From NCBI RefSeq assembly GCF_000218895.1, contig NC_015703.1, positions 1,115,501 to 1,179,500 of the forward strand: DNA of 64,000 bases, in the 5' to 3' direction. Numbering within the stretch: the first letter of the stretch is position 1; every line of letters starts with the position of its first letter. This DNA comes from Runella slithyformis DSM 19594 (GTDB lineage: Bacteria; Bacteroidota; Bacteroidia; Cytophagales; Spirosomataceae). Below the pieces are notes generated by a model. It was not told the DNA's origin, did no database searches, and was given only the letters and a program-made list of their open reading frames with translations. Of the stretch, positions 14,688 to 23,921 are shown in pieces. The position numbers and the translations under genes are program-made.

Positions 14688-17654
14688 TTAAGGTCGCAGG
14701 GCTTCCCATAAGATCTCGATCGGGTGTTTGGCTTTGCGTCCCGTTCCGTCTTTGATCTGATGACGGCAACTGGTTCCCGGCGCGGCAATAATCACCGATT
14801 CGGGCTGTTGTCGCACGGTGGGAAAAAGCACCAATTCGCCCACTTGCATGGATAATTCATAGTGTTCTTTTTCGTACCCGAACGACCCCGCCATACCGCA
14901 ACAACCCGAGGGAATCAACTGCACCGTATAATTTTCGGGCAGCGACAGCATCTTTTTGCTCGGCGTCAATGACGATAAGGCTTTCTGGTGGCAATGCCCG
15001 TGCAATTTAATGGTTTTTTCAGTATCCGTAAACTGCTGACGCTGAACTCGTTTCGCGTCGATTTCGCGCGCAATAAATTCTTCAATCTGCAGGGCATTTT
15101 GGGCGAGTTGTTGGGCCGCATCCCGAAGGGCTTCGGGCACCAGGTCGAGGTATTCGTCGCGGAAGGTCAAAATGGCGGAAGGCTCAATGCCGATCAACGG
15201 AGTACCGGCTGAAATAAGGTCTTTCAGCAGGGTTACGTTCTGAACGGCGATGTTCTTTGCTTCTTTGACCAAGCCTTTGGAAAGATACGTCCGGCCGCTT
15301 TCGACATGCTTGGGAATGATGACCTCATAGCCCAGTTTTTCCAGCAATAAGATCGCTTTTTGGCCGATCTCCACGTCGTTGTAGTTCGTAAACTCATCGC
15401 AGAATAAGTAGACTCTTGACGTTGGAGATTGGACGTTAGACGTTGGGCGGCGGTTTTCCGCCCATTTTTTCAGCGTCGTATCTGACAGCATCGGCATGGT
15501 CCGGTCGGGATGGAACCCAACGACCCGGTTGGCCACCCGGCGGAGCAATTCCGTCCCGAAAACGGCATTGTACGCCCAAGGCACGAAGCTCGCCAAACGC
15601 ATCTGTTGGGAGAAATTGGCAATCAAACGGGACCGAAACGGCACTCCGTTGGTATCGTAATAGCTTTGCAAAAACTCCGCCTTCATTTTGGAAATATCCA
15701 CGCTCGACGGACACTCCGATTTACAGCCCTTGCACGACAGACACAGGTCCAGAATCTCCTTGGTCTCTTCGGCCGTTGCATCAACCGACGAAGATTCGGT
15801 ATAAAAATGCCGCAGCATATTGGCCCGTGCGCGCGTCGTGTCGCGCTCGCGGCGCGTGGCCATATAACTCGGGCACATGGTTCCGCCCGTAATGTGTGTT
15901 TTGCGACAATCTCCCGAACCGCTGCACTTTTCGGCCAACCGCAACAGACTCTCCTGTTTGGAAAAATCAAAAACGGTTTGGAGTGGAGACGCTTTTTGGT
16001 CGGGTTGGTAGCGCAGAAACTCATTCATCGGCGGCGTATCCACGATCTTTCCCCGGTTGAAGATGCCTTTCGGGTCAAATATATTTTTTACTTCCCGAAA
16101 CAGCGCGTACACTTCCTCGCCCATCATATAGGGGATAAATTCACCGCGCAGGCGGCCGTCGCCGTGCTCGCCGGAAAGCGAACCGTTGTATTTTTTGAGC
16201 AATACGGCCGTATCGGCCAAAATGGCCCGAAATTTCGCTTTTCCTTCCGATGTTTTCAGGTTGACCATCGGCTCCACGTGCAGCTCGCCCGCACCCGCGT
16301 GGGCATAATATGACGCATGAACTTCGTGCTTTTTGAGCACTTCGCCCAAGTCTTCAATATAATTCGGCAGATCTTCCACGGCCACGGCGCAGTCTTCGAT
16401 GAGGTTGACGGGCTGTACATCTCCGGGCAGGTTACGTATCAGGCCCAATCCCGCCTTGCGCACATCCCAGGCTTTTTTGGATTCGTCGCCAAACAGCAGC
16501 GGATACGCGTAGCCCAATCCGTTGAGCGTTAACTCACTCACCAAGGCCATCGCCATTGCTTCCACTTCCGGACGCGTGGCGGCCCCGAATTCCACCATAA
16601 GCAATGCCGCCGGATCGCCTTCGATAAAAAAGCGATTGTATTGGTATTCATGGTGCCCTTTGGTAAAATCCATGATATACTTATCGACCAACTCCGACGC
16701 CAACGGGTTGTATTTCATGGCAATCCCATTAGCCAACAGCGACTCGTGCAGCGAATGACAATGAATGCACAGCAATCCAAGCTCTGCCGGCGGCAACGGC
16801 AGCAGGTTGAGTTTTGCTTCGGTAATGAAACAAAGCGTTCCTTCTGAGCCGGCAATGAGTTTACACATATTAAAAGCCCCCGTTCCCCCAAAGGGGGCAG
16901 TAGCTAACAAACTATCTAAGGCGTAGCCCGAATTACGACGGGTAACGGTTTTCTTGGGAAAATTCTTTCTGATTTTGGCTTGATTTTCAGGGTCAGAAAG
17001 AATCTCAAAGGTTTTAGCATAAATAGCCCCCTCAAGTCCCCCAATGGGGGAAAGCAGGGTTCCCCCATTGAGGCGGTCCGATGATTCGGATAGGGGGCTA
17101 AACGTCGCCTCGCTCCCATCGCTCAACAGGGCTTTTACCTCCGTGAGATGGTCGCGGGTAGCGCCCCAGGAAATGGAATGCAGTCCGCAGGAGTTATTGC
17201 CGATCATTCCGCCGATCATTGCACGGTTAGCCGTAGACGTCTCGGGCCCGAACATCCATCCGTACGGTTTCAAAACTACGTTGAGGTCATCCCGAATCAC
17301 GCCCGGCTGCACGCGCACCCAACCTTCGACGGCATTGATCTCCAAAATTTTATCAAAATATTTTGAGATGTCCACCACGATGCCGTTGCCGACCACCTGC
17401 CCGGCCAGGGAGGTACCGGCAGCACGCGCAATGAGCGTCGTTTCGTGTTCGGTTGCAAATAGGATAAGCGAACGAATATCGTTGACCGTTTTGGGTAAAG
17501 CCACCGCGAGCGGCATTTCCTGATAAACGGAGGCATCTGTCGAGTAGGCACGCCGAACGGCCTGATGGGTAACTGAGTTGTCAAAAAAGAGTTCTCCCTC
17601 AAACGTAAGGGCTAATTGGTCGAAAGGGAGTTGAATAGACGCAACGTAAAACAT
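14688..17654 (-). CDS. FAD-linked oxidase / Fe-S oxidoreductase fusion (D-2-hydroxyacid or YdiJ-type)
   Basis: The start at 17654 (MFYVASIQLPFDQLAL) is preferred over the upstream frame, which has no homology-like sequence. The 988-residue protein has an FAD-binding-4 domain (TLIARAAGTSLAGQ and MIGNNSCGLHS), an FAD-oxidase C-terminal domain (SGEHGDGRLRGEF), a 4Fe-4S region (CSGSGDCRKTH, then CLSCKGCKSECPSSVD) and two CCG cysteine-rich modules (GHCHQKALS; SGCCGMAGSFGYEKEHY). This is the layout of GlcD/YdiJ-type quinone-linked dehydrogenases for D-lactate or D-2-hydroxyglutarate. Three short repeat elements are inserted in frame at 15412-15447, 16874-16900 and 17025-17099 without breaking it. 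Confidence 0.9.
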   Translation of the reverse strand: MFYVASIQLPFDQLALTFEGELFFDNSVTHQAVRRAYSTDASVYQEMPLAVALPKTVNDIRSLILFATEHETTLIARAAGTSLAGQVVGNGIVVDISKYFDKILEINAVEGWVRVQPGVIRDDLNVVLKPYGWMFGPETSTANRAMIGGMIGNNSCGLHSISWGATRDHLTEVKALLSDGSEATFSPLSESSDRLNGGTLLSPIGGLEGAIYAKTFEILSDPENQAKIRKNFPKKTVTRRNSGYALDSLLATAPFGGTGAFNMCKLIAGSEGTLCFITEAKLNLLPLPPAELGLLCIHCHSLHESLLANGIAMKYNPLASELVDKYIMDFTKGHHEYQYNRFFIEGDPAALLMVEFGAATRPEVEAMAMALVSELTLNGLGYAYPLLFGDESKKAWDVRKAGLGLIRNLPGDVQPVNLIEDCAVAVEDLPNYIEDLGEVLKKHEVHASYYAHAGAGELHVEPMVNLKTSEGKAKFRAILADTAVLLKKYNGSLSGEHGDGRLRGEFIPYMMGEEVYALFREVKNIFDPKGIFNRGKIVDTPPMNEFLRYQPDQKASPLQTVFDFSKQESLLRLAEKCSGSGDCRKTHITGGTMCPSYMATRRERDTTRARANMLRHFYTESSSVDATAEETKEILDLCLSCKGCKSECPSSVDISKMKAEFLQSYYDTNGVPFRSRLIANFSQQMRLASFVPWAYNAVFGTELLRRVANRVVGFHPDRTMPMLSDTTLKKWAENRRPTSNVQSPTSRVYLFCDEFTNYNDVEIGQKAILLLEKLGYEVIIPKHVESGRTYLSKGLVKEAKNIAVQNVTLLKDLISAGTPLIGIEPSAILTFRDEYLDLVPEALRDAAQQLAQNALQIEEFIAREIDAKRVQRQQFTDTEKTIKLHGHCHQKALSSLTPSKKMLSLPENYTVQLIPSGCCGMAGSFGYEKEHYELSMQVGELVLFPTVRQQPESVIIAAPGTSCRHQIKDGTGRKAKHPIEILWEALRP
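15412..15447. repeat. Interspersed repeat inside the oxidase gene (coding)
   Basis: The plus strand shows repeated gttggagattggac and gttagacgttgg units. They encode the low-complexity stretch RRPTSNVQSPTSRV on the minus strand. The frame is preserved. Confidence 0.6.
16874..16900. repeat. G/C-run hairpin repeat inside the oxidase gene (coding)
   Basis: agcccccgttcccccaaagg is followed by gggcag, forming a ccccc/ggggg hairpin. It encodes ATAPFGGTGAF in the gene. Similar elements occur at 17025-17099 and 62708-62785. Confidence 0.6.
17025..17099. repeat. 75-bp inverted-repeat element inserted in frame (coding)
   Basis: The 75-bp unit starts agccccct and ends agggggct, inverted ends, with an internal cccccaatggggg hairpin. 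Seventy-five bases is a multiple of three, and it encodes SPLSESSDRLNGGTLLSPI and then GGLEG without a stop. It looks like a miniature element domesticated within the FAD-binding domain. Confidence 0.65.
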
Positions 17655-17789
17655 TGAAACGATTGGTTTATGCAAATGTAGTTTAAAATCAGATTGGGCG
17701 TACCTTTGTCGGCCTTTGCGGTAAACATTTAGGCCCGGACCCTGTCCCGTCTTACCGCCCATTTTTCACAAAACACGAATTTTACAACG

Positions 17790-18623
17790 ATGCCTGCGAC
17801 TTACATCGAAACACGCCTAACGCTCAACCCTGAGTATAACGAAATCCTGATGGCCGAATTGGCCGAGATCGGCTATGAATCTTTTGTGGAATCCAACGAC
17901 GGTCTCTCGGCGTATATACCTGAAACCGACTTTGATTTGGAGGCACTCCAACAGCTTGTGGAACGCTACCAAGCGTTGACGGAGATCAGCTTGGAATACG
18001 AACAGTTGGAGACCAAAAACTGGAATGAAGAATGGGAACGGAATTACCAACCCATCGAAGTAGCCGGCAAAATCCGCGTTCGGGCTTCTTACCACACGCC
18101 CGATCCGTCGTTTGAATACGACATAGTGATCGACCCTAAAATGTCGTTCGGAACGGGGCACCACGAAACCACCACGTTGGTGATGGAGCAGCAACTCTCG
18201 CTCGACCAACGGGAAAAATCAGTATTGGACGTGGGCAGCGGTACGGGGATTTTAGCCATTTTGGCCGAAAAGCTCGGCGCTACCCGATTGACAGCCTTTG
18301 ACATTGAAGAATGGGCATACCTGAATGCGGTCGAAAATGCCGAAATGAACGGCTGCACGCACATTCATGTGTTTCAGGGCACGATCGCCGATTGCCCGCC
18401 CGATACCTATGACATTGTACTGGCCAATATCAACCGGAATATTTTATTGCAGGAAATCCCCACGTACGTTTCATTTCTTGCCCCCGGCGGAACCCTGATG
18501 GTCAGCGGATTTTATGAGTTTGATATTGCCGATATTGTCCAAAAAGCCCAAGAGGCAGACCTCCGGTTGGTTACCCAAAAAACCCTCAATCAATGGGCCG
18601 TTTTACGATTTGAAAAACCATGA
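17790..18623 (+). CDS. prmA: Ribosomal protein L11 methyltransferase
   Basis: The 277-residue protein has the PrmA layout: an N-terminal L11-recognition domain (1-90) and a class I methyltransferase domain. KMSFGTGHHETT (about 117-128) is the family signature that precedes SAM motif I, LDVGSGTGILAILA (about 146-159). NINRNILL supplies the N-[IV] motif IV near the active site. PrmA trimethylates lysines of ribosomal protein L11 in the cytosol. It diverges from the oxidase gene and overlaps the next gene by 4 bp (ATGA), so those two are translationally coupled. Confidence 0.93.
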   Translation: MPATYIETRLTLNPEYNEILMAELAEIGYESFVESNDGLSAYIPETDFDLEALQQLVERYQALTEISLEYEQLETKNWNEEWERNYQPIEVAGKIRVRASYHTPDPSFEYDIVIDPKMSFGTGHHETTTLVMEQQLSLDQREKSVLDVGSGTGILAILAEKLGATRLTAFDIEEWAYLNAVENAEMNGCTHIHVFQGTIADCPPDTYDIVLANINRNILLQEIPTYVSFLAPGGTLMVSGFYEFDIADIVQKAQEADLRLVTQKTLNQWAVLRFEKP

Positions 18624-19450
18624 AAATAAGCATCTTAGGATGCGGCTGGCTGGGGCTCCCGCTGGCCGCGCAACTTATCGAAGAAGGACACAGCGTAAAG
18701 GGAAGCACCACGAGTGTCGAAAAACTGGCCGTTTTGAGATCCCTTGAAATCGAGCCGCTGTGGCTACAACTGACCCCCGAGCCGAAGGGAATCGGCTGGG
18801 ATTATCTGTTGGATTGTGAGGTGTTGATCGTCAACGTTCCTCCCCGGCTCGAACGGGCGGGCAATGATTTTCATCCGGCCCAACTGCGGCATTTGACCGA
18901 ATTGGTCAAAGAAAGCCCCGTGCAACGTATCATCTATATCAGCTCGACATCGGTCTACCCCGAGCTCAACCGGGAAGTGGCGGAAGAAGATGTGATTCAG
19001 CCGAGCCAATCGGCCGCGCCGTCTTTGGCCGAAGCGGAGCAATTGATCCAAATGCTGCCGCAATCGTGGCTGGTACTGCGCTGCGGCGGGTTAATGGGTT
19101 ACGAGCGGATACCCGGAAAATACGTGGCAGGAAAAAAAGGCATCACTACCGGCGATGTCCCCGTCAATTACATCCACCGCGACGATGTGATCGGAATCAT
19201 CAAAGCGTTTATCCAAAACCCTTCGCTTTGGAATGAAACCTATAACCTAACGACCCCGCTGCATCCCACCCGTCGGGAAGTGTATTTGGCAAGCTGTGCT
19301 CCGTTTGGCTATGAACCGCCTACTTTCCAAACAACAGCAGACAATCCTTATAAAATCGTCTCTTCACAAAAATTACAGGACAAACTCAACTATTCCTTTC
19401 GCTTTCCAAATCCGTTGGTTTTTTTTTACCAAGGATCGAATTTTGTTTAA
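18620..19450 (+). CDS. NAD(P)-dependent epimerase/dehydratase-like protein (YeeZ-type)
   Basis: The 276-residue protein opens MKISILGCGWLGLPLAAQLI, a Rossmann dinucleotide motif (GxGxxG). It continues with RIIYISSTSVYPE, the strand with the Ser/Thr-Tyr region of short-chain dehydrogenases, and VNYIHRDDVIGII, the segment before the substrate domain. The classic YxxxK is not obvious, as in the YeeZ/SDR_a subgroup. Substrate is unknown. It is coupled to prmA by a 4-bp overlap. Confidence 0.75.
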   Translation: MKISILGCGWLGLPLAAQLIEEGHSVKGSTTSVEKLAVLRSLEIEPLWLQLTPEPKGIGWDYLLDCEVLIVNVPPRLERAGNDFHPAQLRHLTELVKESPVQRIIYISSTSVYPELNREVAEEDVIQPSQSAAPSLAEAEQLIQMLPQSWLVLRCGGLMGYERIPGKYVAGKKGITTGDVPVNYIHRDDVIGIIKAFIQNPSLWNETYNLTTPLHPTRREVYLASCAPFGYEPPTFQTTADNPYKIVSSQKLQDKLNYSFRFPNPLVFFYQGSNFV

Positions 19451-19730
19451 TTTTTCTTCAACAAACTTTAAACAGCGTTTTGTTTAATATTAAAAAGGGT
19501 TTGTTAAACAAAATTTTTATCTTGAACTTTTAAAAGACAATCTATCCATTTTAGGCCAAAAAAAGGCCTTACGTATGACAAAAACAATAAAACCCCTATT
19601 GCGCATCCTCCAAAAACTGAAAAAAAACCCTTAATCACAAAAATTTTTTCACTAATTATTTGGAATCTTGTTTAATCTTTACCTAAATTTGTTCAACAAA
19701 ATAAGGGCAACCACCTAAACAAGCCACACA
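19451..19730 (+). promoter_or_regulatory. A/T-rich leader of the ECF sigma gene with candidate promoter
   Basis: The 280 bp hold no gene. A -7-like box TAAATTTG is at 19684-19691, with a TTTG at 19659-19662, 21 bp upstream, close to the Bacteroidota spacing. The tgttaaaca inverted repeat near 19503-19511 and several ttgttt/aacaaa words also stand out and might bind a regulator. Confidence 0.4.
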
Positions 19731-20243
19731 ATGACTGCTATTGAGTTCACTTATCATATTTCTAAGGTCTCAAAGTCACTCAAACCTTTTGCGATGCGTT
19801 TGACAAAAGACAGCGAGGATGCCAATGATTTACTTCAGGACACATTATTGAAGGCTTTTACCAATCGTGACAAATACGCCGACGGTACCAATCTGAAGGC
19901 GTGGTTGTACACCATCATGAAAAACACCTTCATCACCAACTATCAACGGATGGTGCGGAAGAATACCTTTATTGATACAAGCGATAATCTGCACTACATC
20001 AATTCTTTTGAAAACAGTACGGAAAATGAAGCGGCCGGCAAGTTTGTCATGGATGACATCAACCGTGCTGTGAATGCGCTGGAAGAAGCCTACCGCACGC
20101 CGTTCATGCTGTATTATCGCGGATTTAAGTACCACGAAATTGCCGACCGTCTGCGGATTCCCATCGGAACGGTCAAAAACAGAATTCACATTGCGCGCAA
20201 GGAGCTCAAAGACAAACTATACGTATATGCTCACGCATTTTAA
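19731..20243 (+). CDS. ECF-type RNA polymerase sigma factor
   Basis: The 170-residue protein has sigma region 2 (about 20-85, with DANDLLQDTLLKAFTN and LKAWLYTIMKNTFI) and region 4 (about 115-165, with FKYHEIADRLRIPIGTVKNRIH, a helix-turn-helix). It directs RNA polymerase to a specific promoter set. No anti-sigma gene lies beside it, unlike the sigma at 56533. The downstream neighbour murB converges across a terminator. The regulon and stimulus cannot be judged from the sequence. Confidence 0.92.
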   Translation: MTAIEFTYHISKVSKSLKPFAMRLTKDSEDANDLLQDTLLKAFTNRDKYADGTNLKAWLYTIMKNTFITNYQRMVRKNTFIDTSDNLHYINSFENSTENEAAGKFVMDDINRAVNALEEAYRTPFMLYYRGFKYHEIADRLRIPIGTVKNRIHIARKELKDKLYVYAHAF

Positions 20244-20325
20244 TACGAAATTGGGAGACATTGGCGGGATTCACTGCTTCCATGAAGCTACCGATGAGCG
20301 CCGATTTAAAAAGAGGAAGGTTTCG

Positions 20326-20356
20326 AAAAGTTGGTCGGTCTCCGGTCAACTTTTTT
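20326..20356. terminator. Terminator between sigma factor gene and murB
   Basis: An 8-bp stem (20326-20333 aaaagttg with 20347-20354 caactttt) is followed by a T-run on the plus strand. It lies between two convergent genes and can serve both. Confidence 0.7.
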
Positions 20357-20359
20357 ATT

Positions 20360-21379
20360 TTATACAAAATTGACTTCCGTGTGGAGATGAATACCGAACT
20401 GCTCTTCAACGGACGTCTGAATTTTTTCGGCCAACTGCCTGATATCGTTGCCTTTACCGCCACCATAATTGACCAGCACCAGCGCCTGTCGCGCGTGTAC
20501 ACCAATGGCTCCGAAGCGCTTACCTTTCCAGCCACACTGCTCGATGAGCCATCCGGCCGGTACTTTTACCACCTCGTCGCTGAGGATGTAGCCGGGGATT
20601 TCGGGATCCACCGCTTTTAATTCGTTGTACCGGTCGGCAGGAATCTCGGGATTTTTGAAGAAGCTGCCCGCGTTGCCGATTTCGGCCGGGTCCGGCAATT
20701 TACTGCGCCTGATCTTAATAACCGCGTCGCTGATGGCTTTGATGCTCAACTCTTTGACGCCCATTTGGTCGAGCGTTTTCTGAATATCACCGTAAGCTAC
20801 GTGAAAGGTCGGTGTTTTTTGCAACTTAAACTGCACGTTGCAAATGATGTATTCGCCCTTGGCTTCGTTTTTGAAAATGCTGTCGCGGTACCCGAAACGG
20901 CACTCTTCGTTGGTAAATATCCGCTTTTGGCCCGTGGCGATCTCCACCGCTTCCAGCCGGTCAAAGGTATCTTTGATTTCCACACCGTAGGCACCGATGT
21001 TCTGCATGGGAGCGGCGCCGACGGTGCCCGGAATAAGCGATAAATTTTCCAGCCCTGCCAGTCCCCGTTCGACGCAGTAGAGCACAAACTCGTGCCAATT
21101 TTCACCGGCCCCTACCCTGACCCACACCGAGTCCCGATCTTCTTTGGCCGTGCTGATACCCTTGATGTTGATTTTGACCACCAGCCCGTTGAAGTCCTGC
21201 GTGAGCAGCAGATTACTGCCACCGCCCAAAATAAGCTTGGGCAACGTCTGCACATCCGGAAGCTGGAGCAAGGTCTGAATGTCTTCGTCGCTATCCACTT
21301 CTACCAGATAACGCGCCGAGGCATCAATGCCGAAGGTATTGTATTTTTTGAGAGAAACGTTGCTTTGAATGGTAAGCAT
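20360..21379 (-). CDS. murB: UDP-N-acetylmuramate dehydrogenase
   Basis: The 339-residue flavoprotein makes UDP-MurNAc from the enolpyruvyl sugar nucleotide in peptidoglycan synthesis. KKYNTFGIDASARY (about 11-24) and LILGGGSNLLLTQDF (about 48-62) form the FAD-binding part. IGAYGVEIKDTFDRLEAVE and CRFGYRDSIFK carry the active-site region. GNAGSFFKNPEI, with the Ser proton donor, and QCGWKGKRFGAIGVH follow. The length matches type I (E. coli-like) MurB. It is cytosolic and essential. Confidence 0.96.
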   Translation of the reverse strand: MLTIQSNVSLKKYNTFGIDASARYLVEVDSDEDIQTLLQLPDVQTLPKLILGGGSNLLLTQDFNGLVVKINIKGISTAKEDRDSVWVRVGAGENWHEFVLYCVERGLAGLENLSLIPGTVGAAPMQNIGAYGVEIKDTFDRLEAVEIATGQKRIFTNEECRFGYRDSIFKNEAKGEYIICNVQFKLQKTPTFHVAYGDIQKTLDQMGVKELSIKAISDAVIKIRRSKLPDPAEIGNAGSFFKNPEIPADRYNELKAVDPEIPGYILSDEVVKVPAGWLIEQCGWKGKRFGAIGVHARQALVLVNYGGGKGNDIRQLAEKIQTSVEEQFGIHLHTEVNFV

Positions 21380-21425
21380 TTCACCGACGTAGATTCTGGG
21401 GCAAAGAACGCAAAAAATGCCCGGT

Positions 21426-22622
21426 TTACAAAGGTTTCGTCAAACAGGCCATGTAAAAACCATCGGAACCGTCGCGGGCGGGAGAGGTGCGGGCTTCTTC
21501 CGAAAGTTGCCATTTTGTGCCCTGTTCGGCCAAAAACCGCTTTACCTGGTCTTCACTTTCCGACGGCAAAATGCTGCACGTGGCGTAGACCAGCTTCCCG
21601 CCGGGCTTTACCATTTGTGAATAATTCGTCAGGATCTCGTACTGCGTGTGTCGGATCCGGGTCAGAAAATCGGGTTTCATTTTCCATTTGGAATCGGGAT
21701 TTCGACGCAATACGCCCAATCCCGAGCAGGGCACATCCAACAGCAGGCGGTCGGCGGTATCGCGGAGACGCTTGATGGTCTTGGCTTCGATCACGCGCGT
21801 TTCTACGTTGCTGACGCCGTTTCGCCGCGCTCGGCGCTTCAGCTCCTCCAGCTTCCAGCCTTCCACATCCATTGCGATGAGTCGGCCCTGATTATGCATC
21901 AATGCCGCCAAATGCAGGGTTTTTCCGCCCGCGCCGGCACAGGCATCAATGACCCTCATGCCGGGCTGCACATCCAGCATGGGCGCAATACGCTGCGAGC
22001 CGGCATCCTGCACTTCAAACTGTCCGTTTTGGAAATTCTCGGTTTGAAACACGTTCTTTTTTTCGCGCAATTTCAACGCGTCGGGCAAGCCGGGCAGGGT
22101 TTCGGTAAAGATCTCGTTGCCCGCCAAGGCTTCTTTCAAAGCGGCGGCGGTGGTTTTGAGGGTATTGGCTCGCAGTACCACGGGGGCGGTTTGGTTGAGC
22201 GCGTGCAGTTCATCGTCCCAAGCCGCGCCCAATTCGGCCGCGCCGATCTCGTCCAGCCAATCTGGAACCGACTCCCGCACTTTACGGCTTTTTTTGGCTT
22301 CTTCGTAGGCTTGGCGGATGGCCGCGGACTTGATGTGCGCAAATTCCGTCCATGGTGGCAGTTCGTTGCCTTTCAGCAGTTGCCACGCGGCAAAAAAATC
22401 CAGGTACGAAGGATTGCCCAAAGGCCCCGTGACAAAGTCCAGCAAGCGCCACCAGCGCACAATTTCGTAGGTATTTTCGGCAATGAAGCCCCGGTCGCGC
22501 GCGCCCCATTTGCGGTTGGATTTGAGCACCTGCTCAATCACTTTATCGGCCTGACGCCCTTTTTCGAATATTTCGGTCAGCGAAAAAACGATCGCTTCCA
22601 CTAAAACGCGGTGGTATTTCAT
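21426..22622 (-). CDS. RsmB/NOP-family rRNA (cytosine-5) methyltransferase
   Basis: The 398-residue protein is a class I RNA m5C methyltransferase. VIDACAGAGGKTLHLA (about 231-246) is SAM motif I, LLLDVPCSGLGVLRRNPD (about 297-314) is motif IV with the PC catalytic region, and YATCSILPSESEDQV (about 354-368) is motif VI with the nucleophilic Cys in TC. The N-terminal about 150 residues are helical. The family methylates 16S rRNA. The precise position is not clear from sequence, so no symbol is given. It runs toward murB on the same strand with a 46-bp gap. Confidence 0.9.
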   Translation of the reverse strand: MKYHRVLVEAIVFSLTEIFEKGRQADKVIEQVLKSNRKWGARDRGFIAENTYEIVRWWRLLDFVTGPLGNPSYLDFFAAWQLLKGNELPPWTEFAHIKSAAIRQAYEEAKKSRKVRESVPDWLDEIGAAELGAAWDDELHALNQTAPVVLRANTLKTTAAALKEALAGNEIFTETLPGLPDALKLREKKNVFQTENFQNGQFEVQDAGSQRIAPMLDVQPGMRVIDACAGAGGKTLHLAALMHNQGRLIAMDVEGWKLEELKRRARRNGVSNVETRVIEAKTIKRLRDTADRLLLDVPCSGLGVLRRNPDSKWKMKPDFLTRIRHTQYEILTNYSQMVKPGGKLVYATCSILPSESEDQVKRFLAEQGTKWQLSEEARTSPARDGSDGFYMACLTKPL

Positions 22623-23033
22623 GCAATTTGAATCAAAATGTGCCCATTGCCGGCAGCATAGTCTTTACCGAACACCATTTGGAACGAAGTCAGTTCCTTT
22701 GCTCTTGATAAAAGGCATCATTGGCCCCTCGCTTTGTTCGCTACTATGCTCCCAAAAGCCTTCCGCTAAGGGATCTTAATGACGGTGGATAAAAAAATAG
22801 TAATCTCTTTGGGAATGCAACCTCTTTTTGATAAGCTTGTGGGGGGGATGTTAGGGCATTGGTTGATATATGGAAAGTTCATAACGTGTGTTGGATAATA
22901 ATTTCTGTAAAATCATTGTTAATATTCCCCAAAATGTTCGATAAATAAATTAAATGGTTTATAAAAATTTCTCTTATAAGCAATAATTATTGATAAATTG
23001 AGTGACACATGAAAAATTTGCCATTGATAATAA
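22623..23033. other. Non-coding stretch, no clear feature
   Basis: No gene, hairpin or obvious repeat is seen, apart from a local G run at about 22840-22850. The final 100 bp are strongly A/T-rich, as expected upstream of the next gene. Confidence 0.5.
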
Positions 23034-23498
23034 ATTAAAAGAAACATAAAATTATTCATAGTACTAATTTTAATACTAACATCTACAATAGCTATTGCTC
23101 AGAAATTCATAAAGACAGATAGTACTACTTTTAAAAAGTCGAATGTAATTCTATTGTATTCAGAGTTACCGGATGAGGAATTATATAAAATGACTGGAAA
23201 AGTCTTAATTCAAGAGGGGTTTTCTTTGGCCAGATCAGACAAGGATTTTTTAACTATTAAAACAGAAACACAAAGTATTGATGGCTACTCATTTAAAATG
23301 TTCATCAGTGTATCTATCAACAATAAAACTATAATTATAAGAGGAAACTCATTCAATTCAGGATTTGAATTTGGTGCATATTTTGAAGCGAGTAAGACTA
23401 AAACTGTTCCTGGAATGGCATTTAATAAAATGAATGAATATGCCTTAAAATTGCGTGAATTGACAGGGGTATCACGTATTGTTTATGCAAGGGAATAA
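23034..23498 (+). CDS. Small secreted hypothetical protein with non-ATG start
   Basis: The frame is open upstream of the first obvious start. It encodes a good signal peptide: KRNIKLFIVLILILTSTIAIA, then Q. The codon in the start position is ATT at 23034; no ATG or GTG precedes the signal. A TTG at 23154 would remove the export signal. Either ATT (a rare start) is used, or ATG has mutated. The about 130-residue mature part (SELPDEELYKMTGKVLIQEG and IDGYSFKMFISVSINNKTII) has no recognised family. It could be dead or weakly expressed. Confidence 0.5.
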   Translation: MKRNIKLFIVLILILTSTIAIAQKFIKTDSTTFKKSNVILLYSELPDEELYKMTGKVLIQEGFSLARSDKDFLTIKTETQSIDGYSFKMFISVSINNKTIIIRGNSFNSGFEFGAYFEASKTKTVPGMAFNKMNEYALKLRELTGVSRIVYARE

Positions 23499-23744
23499 GT
23501 ATTTAACTTTAAGCATTTATCTTATAAATTAGTAATTTTTATAATCAGTTGTTCGGAGTTTTCCATACTTCGAACCAAAAATAAAAAGAGTATTTGCAAC
23601 ACGGTAAGGACCAATCAATCAGGCTATTGCCCCTCCTCTTTCCTTCGGCTCTTAAAAAGGCGCATTTCTGTATAACTTTGCTTCATAGAACAAATTGTAA
23701 AAAAATTTAAGTAGTCAAGCACAAATTTTAATGTATTATTAGTT

Positions 23745-23920
23745 TAGCTTCGGAGAAGCACAACCTTTGTAGTAGCAGCAGCAGAATAATTGGTTTTATT
23801 AGCTTCGGAGAAGCGAAACCAGGCACTTTGTTGCGCTTCCGCGCGGCGGACCGTTCCGGAGCTAAAAATTAAATAAAAATCTATACTACTCTACAAATGT
23901 TTAGCCTCTGCCGAGGCTAA
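23745..23920. repeat. REP-like cluster of gcttcggagaagc hairpins
   Basis: Two direct copies of ttagcttcggagaagc lie near 23749 and 23802, each with an aaacc-type tail. An inverted related copy (tagcctctgccgaggcta) lies at 23902-23919, preceded by ctacaaatg matching the tttgtag that follows the first copy. Each is a small hairpin. The cluster abuts the start of the nuclease-like fragment, whose apparent N-terminus is made of repeat. Confidence 0.6.
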
Positions 23921-23921
23921 T

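Noticed and set aside
15510-16313. 267-codon plus-strand frame inside the FAD/Fe-S oxidase gene
   Set aside because: It is antisense to the oxidase, whose cofactor motifs are clear; no family features in the frame.
21648-22604. 318-codon plus-strand frame opposite the rRNA methyltransferase gene
   Set aside because: It mirrors a gene with intact motifs I, IV and VI; a long antisense frame is expected from codon bias here.
23745-23920. Repeat cluster considered as a CRISPR array
   Set aside because: Only two to three copies, each a hairpin with unequal spacing and no cas genes nearby.
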